DNA of 64,000 nucleotides from Diplonema papillatum (taxonomy: Eukaryota > Euglenozoa > Diplonemea > Diplonemida > Diplonemidae), in the NCBI GenBank assembly GCA_030068145.1, contig JAPJBO010000340.1, forward strand, positions 62,001 through 126,000, read 5' to 3'. Of this stretch, positions 55,736 to 64,000 are shown one piece after another (the stretch's first letter is position 1; the number at the start of each line of letters is the position of its first letter). The position numbers were made by a program, and so were the translations under genes. The notes under the pieces were generated by a model. That model made no database searches and was not told the origin of the DNA. It worked only from the letters and a program-made list of their open reading frames with translations.

Positions 55736-55832
55736 CGCTAACCCAAACAACTTCCGCCGGTAGAGAAACCTCGCCTAAAGAAATCAACTGCCTTCGGGTA
55801 GGCTAGTCTGACACTAGTTGTCGTCGGGAAAA
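55736..55832 (+). repeat. Family F repeat between A runs
   Basis: Well-preserved copy (CCCAAACAACTTCCGCCGGT to CACTAGTTGTCGTCGGG), flanked by poly(A) on both sides. Confidence 0.6.
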
Positions 55833-55844
55833 AAAAAAAAAAAA

Positions 55845-56275
55845 AAAAGATCACGCCAGAGCTTTTCAGAACCCGCTGGGCTTGAATCCATCTACGGTAC
55901 AGATCCGAAGCTAAATGATGTGCTGATCGAATTCTCGCGGTGCAACAAAGCTGCAATCTGCGAGCGGATACGAGTACAAGAGTCGGAAGACAAGGCCGCA
56001 GAGTGGGCAAACTGGCTGAGAAGCGAATTGAGCACCCGGTAAGAGGGCGAGCAAACTGATTTTGGCATTTTATTTCTTATTTTCGAAGAATGAACCAAAA
56101 CTACGCATTTCTTTCTCTAACTACAGCGCGTCACCAAAACTCCTTGCCAAACAAACAAAGGTCGCAAGACACCAAACTGATCGTCCTTCGGGATCGACGG
56201 TAACACAAAAAAAAAAAGATCACGCCCAGGGCCCAGAACAAACTCGGTAAACCTTCACCGAGTTCTAATCACCAA
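55845..56275 (+). repeat. Duplicated block with coding-like segment, copy 1
   Basis: A + frame encodes SIYGTDPKLNDVLIEFSRCN and AAEWANWLRSELSTR then stops at 56042. Sequence 55958-56210 recurs at 58290-58510. Ends with the GATCGTCCTTCGGGATCGAC repeat and a CTCGGTAAACCTTCACCGAG hairpin (56243-56262), both again at 56700-56780. Confidence 0.6.
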
Positions 56276-57714
56276 CGACGCTGAGCATGCACGACACGGC
56301 GACCTCGACGACGTGGGATTCGAACCGTCTCTGAAGGCAATCCTCGCTGCCTATGCGAGGAAGGACGCGGCAGCACTACGCCATGTGGCTAGCAGAGTAA
56401 CCAAGCTGTTGCAAGACCCGCAAGTGGCGAAGTGGGCAACGGGCCTGAAGGGGCTGGAATGGGAGAGTGAAGGAAGGCGGTGAGGAAGGGACCAACGCGC
56501 CCGGTGATTTCGTGGCAGAGGCAGTAGAGCATTTGGCTAAACTTTTACCTTTTTCGTAGAGATGATCACCATGAAACATGTTTCCCCTGTGCAATCAAGT
56601 AAACCGACTAGACGACGAGGGAGAGAACCCAGACTAGTCACGCCCCCGGGCGGCAAAAGGGCACCGGATGCCAACTGGAAAAAAAAAGAAAATGAACCGA
56701 TCGTCCTTCGGGATCGACGGTAGCACAAAAAAGATCACGCCCAGGGCCCAGAACAAGCTCGGTAAACCTTCACCGAGTTCTAACATATCCAGTAGCGTAC
56801 CACGCCACAATGGAAGCCTTAGGCACTGTGGCTTGGGCCCTTTGGTGCAGGGTGCCCTTTGGTGAGGAGGGGATGAGATTCTGTGTGTCGGACACACGGG
56901 GGCAAGGAGATGGGGGGCTCCGAGTAAAATGCATGTTCCATCGTATACTGTTCTTTCCTGCACCTCTTGGTGCATGCTCACACTAGAACCTGTCGCCCCC
57001 TTCGAAGTAAGCACAAGACAGCCCCTCGAGTATTTTTTACGCCCCACCGATTCGTCCGATTCAAATGCGTTTGCGATCCTCTTCCTACCAAATGAGAAGC
57101 TTGTCACCACGGAAAAAAAACGGCGTTTCTCTTGCCTCCTGAACACGTGCAAACGACGAACTGGAGAATCTTAGTTTATTCCGGTTCTGTGTCAGGGGTT
57201 CAGTTAGATCCTTTCTACTGCCCCCCTTAATCTCATCTGAGACGCACGAAGGTGGGAGAGTCCCCCATAATCGGGGGCGGATCTAGCTCGCATCTCATCA
57301 GTGACGAAGGGAGTAAGTACAGGGGCGCATGCAGGAGGAGCAGTTGATGAGGGACTTCACGGACTCTGCGCAACGCTTACCGGGGGATCGATCGCTACAG
57401 TGCCACTCCCTGCGTGGAAATCCGAGAGGACCCGAAAGAATCGGCCACAAAACAACCCCACAGGGCACCCCAATTGCATCCAGAAAATTCCGAAAACCTG
57501 TTGGTTGAAAGAAACACAGTCGGAAACCGTCCCACCAAAGAGCCAGGACAGCCGAAGGACCCCAGCTGGACCCCAGAAGGACCCCACCCGTATTGGTGTC
57601 TTGCCGTGGATATCTGATGCCTACAGTCACGTGGCGCGGACTGCGGCTGCTTTTTGAAAGGGCTGCCTTGATGTTGCTTTGATCAAACTCACACTAAGCT
57701 GAAACACTGCAGGT
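56276..57714. other. Unassigned region
   Basis: A + frame near 56330-56480 reads AYARKDAAALRHVASRVTKL and VAKWATGLKGLEWES, resembling the helical segment at 55890-56040. The CTTCGGGATCGACGG repeat recurs at about 56690-56785; partial family A (56998-57040) and family D (57085-57150) copies follow. No intact gene. Confidence 0.4.
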
Positions 57715-58025
57715 GTTTATACCTGAGAAGAAGCAGAAAGAAAAGAAGAAAAAAAGAAAAAGGCCGCTCCTGGTCCAGGAACGTGACGGTCAACCACAGC
57801 TTGCAAAGCTTGAGGGAGGCAGCACAGTGCCACAACCCCGTCCGCTCTGCCCTGCGGCTGACCGTCTCGACGAGCTTGTGTTCAGCGCGAGCGCCAAGCC
57901 CCAAGGTGCACCAAGCCTCGATGCTTTAGTTTGGGAAATCGGTAGCCACTTGACCCGTAGGCCCGTGGCTCTGCAGTACCGCGAACACGTGAAGCTTGGC
58001 TCCCGTGTAGCAGGCTTTCCCTGGT
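57715..58025 (+). repeat. Family E repeat
   Basis: Frame encodes LDELVFSASAKPQGAPSLDA and ALVWEIGSHLTRRPVALQYR. Closely matches the copy at 39640. Confidence 0.65.
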
Positions 58026-58172
58026 ACCGAGAAGAAGAAGGAGAAGAAGAAGAAAAAAGAAAAAAAAGAGAGAGAGAGCGGTTAGGACGCTTAGAGTGAG
58101 GGAGGACGCATATCAATAAAATGAAAATGACAAAGAGAGCGAAATAGGAAATAAATAACCGAAGGGCGACCA

Positions 58173-58510
58173 TCATCCTGGACCCAAGCAAACTCTGGAC
58201 GGGGGTGACCCTGCCTGAAGGAATCAACCACCCCCGGGTGGGCTAGTCTGACACAAGTTGTCAACAGGAAGAAAAAAAAGAGAGAGCGTTGGCGAGCGGA
58301 TACAAGTACAAGAGTCGGAAGACAAAGCCGCAGAGTGGGCAAACTGGCTGAGAAGTGAATTGGGCACCCGGTAAGAGAGCGAGCAAACTGATTTCAGCAT
58401 CTTCTTTCTTATTTTCTTTCTCTGACTGAAGCCACCAAAACTCCTTGCCAAACAAACAAAGGTCGCAAGACACCAAACTGTTCGTCCTTCGGGATCGACA
58501 GCAACACAAA
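58173..58510 (+). repeat. Family F repeat and duplicated block, copy 2
   Basis: Family F at 58173-58270; then 58290-58510 repeats 55958-56210 (EWANWLRSELGTR frame, AAACTCCTTGCCAAACAAAC, CTTCGGGATCGACAG). This lies directly upstream of the next gene and ends ~60 bp before its ATG. Confidence 0.65.
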
Positions 58511-58572
58511 AAAAGGAAAACGTAGTGCTGCCATCCTTTCGTAGCACGGCAACCGAGCAAGTAAAGAAGAAG

Positions 58573-61500
58573 ATGGCGCCGGAGCCTGGCCGGACCTCGC
58601 CGGTCCTGGCGTCCTTGATTGCCGTTCTGGCCGGCGCGCGGCACTGCGCCGGTGCCCCAAGCGGATGGGTGCCCCCGTTCGCGACGGTGATTATCAGGTG
58701 CAACGGGATCGCTACCGCCGGATCAGATGTGTACGTTTCGCACTCGAATGGCTTGGAACGGTTTGACTGCGCGGACCCTTGGGATTGCCAATCCGTGGCG
58801 CGGAGCACTTGGACGTCTGGATATACTGAGGCAATCGCGGTATCTGGCGAGTACGTGTACTCAGCCCACTCCCATGGCGTCGACCTTCAGCACACCACCA
58901 ACTTTTCCACCACCTACGAAAAGACACAGACCCAGGATGCTCGCATGTCATGCAATTCGATTGTAGCCAGCAAGTCGCACGTGTTTGCAGCATGCACGCA
59001 TATGAGCGATCCACTGGCGTGTTTGTACGTTTTTGAAAAACCCCTGAAGCACGTGGCCACAGGATATTGCTCGGGCGCGTCTTCCACGGCTGTGTTTTTT
59101 GAGGAGACCACGAGCATGGTGTATGTAGGAACGGAAGACGGTGTGCAAGCGTTCGATGCGCGCGATCCGACGAACGTAGTGCAGGGAAACGTGTTCAGCA
59201 CTGGGTACACGGTGACGGACGTTGTGGCTGACGCAAACCACACCTGGGTAGCCACCAATCAGGGGTTGAGAAAATTCCGCCATGACGGCAGCGGCAACCA
59301 GACTTTCCTGGTGGAAATGCAGCTCCCGACAAACTCCGCCCTCGCTCTCTGGGAGCCCCTTGAGCATCTATTCTACACGAACGTTTCAGAATTCGGCGCG
59401 TTCGACACCGTGTCGTCAGACTTAATCGAGTCATATGAAATCCCCGACGTAAGCGTCTATCTTCCTGACGTTTATATAGCGGTGGGTGAATCGGCAGGTG
59501 GGCTGTTCGTAGCCACGTGTAACTCGGGCGCGATCAACTTGTTCGTGCACAGACCAGAGACCGAAGCCCCGGAAACCAGCAGTCCCCCGACCAATGCACC
59601 AACTGTTGCTCCTCCTACTGTGGCGCCAGCTACGAATGCACCGGCGACTGTTGCACCAGCAACCAGTGCACCACCAACTGTTGCTCCTCCTACTGTTGCG
59701 CCAGCTACCGATGCACCGGCGACCGCAGCACCAGCAACCAGTGCACCACCAACTGTTGCTCCTCCTACTGTGGCGCCAGCTACGAATGCACCGGCGACTG
59801 TTGCACCAGCAACCAGTGCACCACCAACTGTTGCTCCTCCTACTGTGGCGCCAGCTACCGATGCACCGGCGACCGCAGCACCAGCAACCAGTGCACCACC
59901 AACTGTTGCTCCTCCTACTGTGGCGCCAGCTACGAATGCACCGGCGACTGTTGCACCAGCAACCAGTGCACCACCAACTGTTGCTCCTCCTACTGTTGCG
60001 CCAGCTACCGATGCACCGGCGACCGCAGCACCAGCAACCAGTGCACCACCAACTGTTGCTCCTCCTACTGTTGCTCCAGCTACCAATGCACCGGCGACTG
60101 TTGCACCAGCAACCAGTGCACCACCAACTGTTGCTCCTCCTACTGTTGCGCCAGCTACCGATGCACCGGCGACTGTTGCACCAGCAACCAGTGCACCACC
60201 AACTGTTGCTCCTCCTACTGTTGCGCCAGCTACGAATGCACCGGCGACCGCAGCACCAGCAACCAGTGCACCACCAACTGTTGCTCCTCCTACTGTTGCG
60301 CCAGCTACCACTGCACCGGCGACTGCAGCACCAGCAACCAGTGCACCACCAACTGTTGCTCCTCCTCGACGACTGCCCACAGTTGCACCTATCACTACAC
60401 CTCTCGAGACTTCAGCACCACATACAACGCATGCGAGGTCAATTGCACCGCATGCCACCGCGATACCGGCGACTGACACTGCTGCACCACTTTCCTTGTC
60501 CTCGACTGTTGCGCCTGGCCCTCATGGGCCTAGTGAAGGTCCGACTGTTGCTGCTGAGACGCTTCCTGGCCGTGGGAATGCAACTAGTCTCATCGAAGTC
60601 TCGCGTGTCAAGGAGGTAGCTCGGATTATAGGTACCGTCGTACCTGTGGTTACGGGTACGGAGGCGCTGGCGGGGAAGTCCGGGGGAAGTGCGAACCGGT
60701 TGCTGCTTGTCGTTTCCGGATGCTACACAAGCGTGAAGCACGACTTCCCGTTTGTGTTCCACCCTACCGGCTTGGTGATTTCGGGAAGCGCTGCGCTTGG
60801 AATGGTGGTAGGGAACTTCTTGTTGAATGCTGGGTTCGCCGCAATCTGCTTTTTGGTGCTCTCCGCCGGACGGCACTTCCGTGCCGTCACGTCGTCTTGG
60901 TACCTGCACAACCTGGACATCCAAGGGTTCCTCCGCCTGCCTTCCCTCCCGCTGCTCGTGTTCGCCTCGCTCTATCAAGGCTCAGCGCTCGGGTCGATGA
61001 TCCTTATATATAACCCCCCGTCCGTTGTTGCATTTGCTGCGGGACTCTTATCCGCCGTCTTCTGTGTTATGGTGCCGCTTCTCGTTTTCTGCGAAGTCGG
61101 GAAGGGTGTTCCTTCGCTCGCGTTTTTCAAGGAGGACGATCAGTACGCCGGCTTCGGCTGGCGGTTCATGATCGGGAAGGGGGAGTGGGTCAGTACGACG
61201 CCGAAGGTGCTGTGGGCGCGTCGATTCCAGAGCGTGCTGACGGTGTATAACGAGGATCAGGCGTGGTTCGGGTTGGTACGGTTCGGATCCTCGTTTGCCC
61301 TGGCGGCGCTGTCAGCGCCGGTGACGGAGGATTACATGTCCTGCGGGCACGTGAAGCTTTGCTCAGCCCTCGTGGTTTTGATCGAGCTCGCCGCCATGAT
61401 CAGGGTGTGGCCGTACGTGATGTCCAGGGACGCACTCGCGGATATTGTGACCTCCTTTTCAGAAGCGGGGGGCATGCTGCTGTTGGCGGCTGGGTATTAC

Positions 61501-62400
61501 GCAGGTGACCCGTACAATTGGACCCACAGCACGGCGGCTGTCCTGCTTACGGTCGCACTGTTCACCGTCGGGATCCGGGTGCTGCTCGATGTGGCAACCG
61601 AGCTTTTTGTCTTCTTAACCCACAGGAGGGTCCGCCTGCAGGAATCGGTCTTCGAATCCAGCGCGCAGACCGATTCCTTCATCACGCCCGACGACCTGCG
61701 GCGCTTCGGGAAGGAGAAGTCGACCACCATCACCGTGCAGCTTCCTGAGCATTCTTACCACGGGGCGGGCGCCGAGCTGTCGCCTTGGCACTCCGTTTTT
61801 TCGACGGAAACGAGTGCTCCGAAGCTCAGCGCGAACGCCCGGCAGCTATCGGCGTCGTGCGTGTCGACGTCGCCGTCTGATTGCGTGTTCATGCCCCAAG
61901 GGGACGATCTGATGGACGCGCCGGTGGAGTCGCCGACGCTGAGCCACGCTTCCTTGCACGGCGACCGTGACCAATGGCTGAGCTCGAGCCTGCGGTCCAC
62001 CTTTCGGTCGTCGCCAAGGGCGCACACGCCGAGCCACCGGTCCGCGCTGCTGGTCCCGTCCTCGCCGGAGCCCCACCACACCCAGAGCCCCTTTTCCCAG
62101 CCTCCGGACATCCGACGGCAGCAGTCTTCGCTGCCCTCGCCCCGCGGCCGGTCCCCTGTGCCGCGCATCGGCGAGCCCGCCGGCCGCAGCTCCCGCCGCA
62201 CGTCGCGCTACGCACACGCCCTGCCGTCTCCCACCCGCCTCGGCGCCCCCGCTCGCCGCTCTCTCGCCGCGTCTACCCGGACGGAGCTGCACGGGCTCTC
62301 GTCGGCGGGGGGCCGCCGCAGGGGCAGTCCTGAACTGGTCTTGGTCCACGAGACAGAACACACTCGCGCGCTGTTCGACTCCACGCGTGTTTCATGCTGA
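58573..62400 (+). CDS. Surface protein paralogue: beta-propeller-like ectodomain, Pro/Thr/Ala stalk, seven membrane helices
   Basis: Single exon, about 1,275 residues. ATG at 58573 (the open frame extends 16 codons further without an ATG) is followed by a signal peptide (VLASLIAVLAGARHCAGA). Residues ~28-325 show propeller-like strands (SDVYVSHSNGLERFD, EYVYSAHSHGVDL, SMVYVGTEDGVQAFD, HTWVATNQGLRKF) and several Cys and N-glycosylation sites. Residues ~335-600 are ten 25-residue repeats of PTVAP/ATNAP type. From VSGCY (~713) come about seven helices to ~1018, then a ~255-residue Ser/Arg/Pro tail. Shared motifs: YNPPS, GKGEWVS, YMSCGHVK, WPYVMSRD, HRRVRL. Same architecture as gene 1, different stalk chemistry (no Asp/Glu). 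Function unknown; receptor or adhesin is inference. Confidence 0.88.
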   Translation: MAPEPGRTSPVLASLIAVLAGARHCAGAPSGWVPPFATVIIRCNGIATAGSDVYVSHSNGLERFDCADPWDCQSVARSTWTSGYTEAIAVSGEYVYSAHSHGVDLQHTTNFSTTYEKTQTQDARMSCNSIVASKSHVFAACTHMSDPLACLYVFEKPLKHVATGYCSGASSTAVFFEETTSMVYVGTEDGVQAFDARDPTNVVQGNVFSTGYTVTDVVADANHTWVATNQGLRKFRHDGSGNQTFLVEMQLPTNSALALWEPLEHLFYTNVSEFGAFDTVSSDLIESYEIPDVSVYLPDVYIAVGESAGGLFVATCNSGAINLFVHRPETEAPETSSPPTNAPTVAPPTVAPATNAPATVAPATSAPPTVAPPTVAPATDAPATAAPATSAPPTVAPPTVAPATNAPATVAPATSAPPTVAPPTVAPATDAPATAAPATSAPPTVAPPTVAPATNAPATVAPATSAPPTVAPPTVAPATDAPATAAPATSAPPTVAPPTVAPATNAPATVAPATSAPPTVAPPTVAPATDAPATVAPATSAPPTVAPPTVAPATNAPATAAPATSAPPTVAPPTVAPATTAPATAAPATSAPPTVAPPRRLPTVAPITTPLETSAPHTTHARSIAPHATAIPATDTAAPLSLSSTVAPGPHGPSEGPTVAAETLPGRGNATSLIEVSRVKEVARIIGTVVPVVTGTEALAGKSGGSANRLLLVVSGCYTSVKHDFPFVFHPTGLVISGSAALGMVVGNFLLNAGFAAICFLVLSAGRHFRAVTSSWYLHNLDIQGFLRLPSLPLLVFASLYQGSALGSMILIYNPPSVVAFAAGLLSAVFCVMVPLLVFCEVGKGVPSLAFFKEDDQYAGFGWRFMIGKGEWVSTTPKVLWARRFQSVLTVYNEDQAWFGLVRFGSSFALAALSAPVTEDYMSCGHVKLCSALVVLIELAAMIRVWPYVMSRDALADIVTSFSEAGGMLLLAAGYYAGDPYNWTHSTAAVLLTVALFTVGIRVLLDVATELFVFLTHRRVRLQESVFESSAQTDSFITPDDLRRFGKEKSTTITVQLPEHSYHGAGAELSPWHSVFSTETSAPKLSANARQLSASCVSTSPSDCVFMPQGDDLMDAPVESPTLSHASLHGDRDQWLSSSLRSTFRSSPRAHTPSHRSALLVPSSPEPHHTQSPFSQPPDIRRQQSSLPSPRGRSPVPRIGEPAGRSSRRTSRYAHALPSPTRLGAPARRSLAASTRTELHGLSSAGGRRRGSPELVLVHETEHTRALFDSTRVSC
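59601..60365 (+). repeat. 75-bp coding repeat in the stalk, about ten copies
   Basis: Each 75-bp unit encodes PTVAPPTVAPATNAPATVAP plus ATSAP; alternate units swap N for D and V for A, giving a partial two-unit periodicity of 150 bp. Confidence 0.93.
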
Positions 62401-63430
62401 CGGCGTGGGTAGACTAATAAACCCCCAGGCACGCAGTGGCGAGTTCACGGATCAGTTTGGTGCTGGCAATCTTGCCGGTTGCCCTTCAATGTATTGCGCA
62501 GGCTAAAAAGACGCAGGCAGCGTCTTCGTTGCCCTCGCCTCCTCTCGTCGCGGAGGCCGCCGCAGGGGCAGTCCTGAACTGTGACGAGAGAGAACACTCG
62601 CGCTGTTCGACTTCACGCGTGTTCCATGCTGACGGCGTGGGTAGGCTAACAGACTAATGGACCCCCAGGCACGCAGTGGCGAGTTCGTTGCGATATTGAG
62701 CTACGGATCAGTTTGTTGCTAGCAATCTTGCGGGTTGCCCTTCAATGTATTGCGCAGGCTAAAAAGACGCAGGCAGCGTCTTCGTTGCCCTCGCCTCCTC
62801 TCGTCGCGGAGGCCGTCGCAGGGGCAGTCCTGAACTGGTCCTGGGCTACGAGAGCGAACACACCCGCGCGCAGTTCGACTCCAGAAGCTCGCGTGTTCCA
62901 TGCTGACGGCGTGGGTAGACTATTAGACCCTCGGGCACGCAGTGGCGAATTCGTTGCGAGCCACGTATCAGTTTGGTGCTAGCAATTTTGCGGGTTGCCC
63001 TTCAACGTATTGCGCAGGCTAAAAAGACGCAGGCAGCGTCTTCGTTGTCCTCGCCTCCTCTCGTCGCGGAGGCCGCCGCTGGGGCAGTCCTGAACTGTGA
63101 CGAGAGAGAACACTCGCGCTGTTCGACTTCACGCGTGTTCCATGCTGACGGCGTGGGTAGGCTAACAGACTAATGGACCCCCAGGCACGCAGTGGCGAGT
63201 TCGTTGCGATATCTAGCTACGGATCAGTTTGGCGCTAGCAATCTTGCGGGTTGCCCGTCAATGTATTGCGCAGGCTAAAAAGACGCAGGCAGCGTCTTCG
63301 TTGCCCTCGCCTCCTCTCGTCGCGGAGGCCGTCGCAGGGGCAGTCCTGAACTGGTCCTGGGCTACGAGAGCGAACACACCCGCGCGCTGTTCGACTCCAG
63401 AAGCTCGCATGTTCCGTGCTGACGCCGGTT
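62401..63430 (+). repeat. Tandem array of the gene's 3' end and downstream sequence
   Basis: GGGGCAGTCCTGAACTG, native at 62320, recurs at 62565, 62822, 63082 and 63338 (spacings ~245, 256, 260, 256). Two versions alternate: A (CTGTGACGAGAGAGAACACT) and B (CTGGTCCTGGGCTACGAGAG, CTCCAGAAGCTCGC), in the order A-B-A-B. Each unit also includes the family K core (GGGTTGCCC, ATGTATTGCGCAGGCTA) and part of the Ser/Pro coding tail. Confidence 0.93.
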
Positions 63431-64000
63431 GTGACAACACTGACGCCGTCACCCTCGGTTTGGACGGAACGACCTACGCCCGCCTTAGAAGTACGTGGCA
63501 GTAGTGAGGCGACCGGAAACTCCTCGGAGAGACGGTCCCTGCACTCCAACTCGTCTCTCTCTCTCTCTCGGGAAAGGTCAGCGCGGTAGCGGTGACCACA
63601 AGAACACATACACGTGTGTCTGGGGAGGCCCTGGGACTGCTAAGGCGTGACTAATTCCGTCCCTGTCCCTCCCAGGGAGCCACCCCTGATCTAGCCTGTC
63701 CCACCTTACGGTGGGGACCCACACCCTTTGACTTGTTTTGATGTGTTCTCTCTGAAATGAAAGCGAGAATGTGGGGTAGGCCCTGATTGTTAGATTCACT
63801 GTTAAAAACGAAGCTAGCGCACAAGGTTTGCCTGATCTCGCACCTACTTTCCGATACAATAAATAGGTGCTCTATTCCAACTCTCTCTCTCTCTCTCAAA
63901 CTGTTGGTCGTCACAGCTGTCCACGCAGCCACCCAGCAGCGTCCAGCTGCGCCAGTCAACGCCGATGTCAATGCTCACGCGGGCAGCATTGGGCGCTCCG
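63431..64000. other. No gene recognised; CT microsatellites
   Basis: (CT)n tracts at about 63556-63572 and 63882-63898. CTGTCCACGCAG near 63920-63931 is a possible splice acceptor with open sequence to the window end, but too little remains to judge an exon. Confidence 0.35.

Noticed and set aside
56275-56345. tRNA suggested by GGTTCGAATCCCAC on the minus strand
   Set aside because: The putative T stem does not pair and no acceptor or anticodon arm could be drawn.

Overview
The window looks like nuclear DNA of a repeat-rich protist. GC-rich, largely uninterrupted coding exons sit in lower-GC sequence packed with short inverted-repeat elements, minisatellites and (CA)n tracts. Introns are GT-AG, and the one conserved housekeeping gene is eukaryotic (exportin-4). 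Pyrimidine tracts ending in AG lie upstream of several start codons, and gene bodies all lie on the + strand. This would suit a diplonemid-like euglenozoan or another large-genome protist, but I saw no spliced-leader gene, so the lineage is an inference.

Four genes are well supported. (1) 5580-10787 encodes a ~1,735-residue surface protein. (2) 26719-37719 is exportin-4 in four phase-matched exons totalling 1,080 codons plus stop. (3) 40434-43724 is a two-exon paralogue of gene 1 with a tiny ectodomain. (4) 58573-62400 is a third paralogue of ~1,275 residues. Genes 1, 3 and 4 share a seven-helix module with the same conserved motifs in the same loops. With a signal peptide, a beta-propeller-like ectodomain (genes 1 and 4), a Pro/Thr stalk and a Ser/Arg/Pro-rich tail, the plan resembles adhesion receptors. 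I do not recognise the family.

A recurring theme is partial tandem duplication of gene or exon ends. All four genes are flanked or interrupted by truncated copies of their own termini: degenerate tail cassettes after gene 1 (10.8-12.6 kb), copies of the exon-1 and exon-2 ends inside exportin-4 introns, two acceptor-bearing copies of the exon-2 start and 410-bp tail copies around gene 3, and an A-B-A-B tail array after gene 4. A CNOT1-like fragment lies inside the gene 1 tail array.

Layout: 0-5.5 kb repeats and a hAT remnant; 5.6-12.6 kb gene 1 and tail array; 12.6-26.7 kb intergenic (elements, (CA)n, a 2-kb fold-back-like block, minisatellites, an unassigned coding-like block at 19.9-21.1 kb); 26.7-37.7 kb exportin-4; 40.4-45.2 kb gene 3 and duplications; 45.2-58.5 kb intergenic (a probable 2.7-kb TIR element, a second hAT remnant carrying a nested insertion, a ~0.9-kb 12-bp array); 58.6-63.4 kb gene 4 and tail array.
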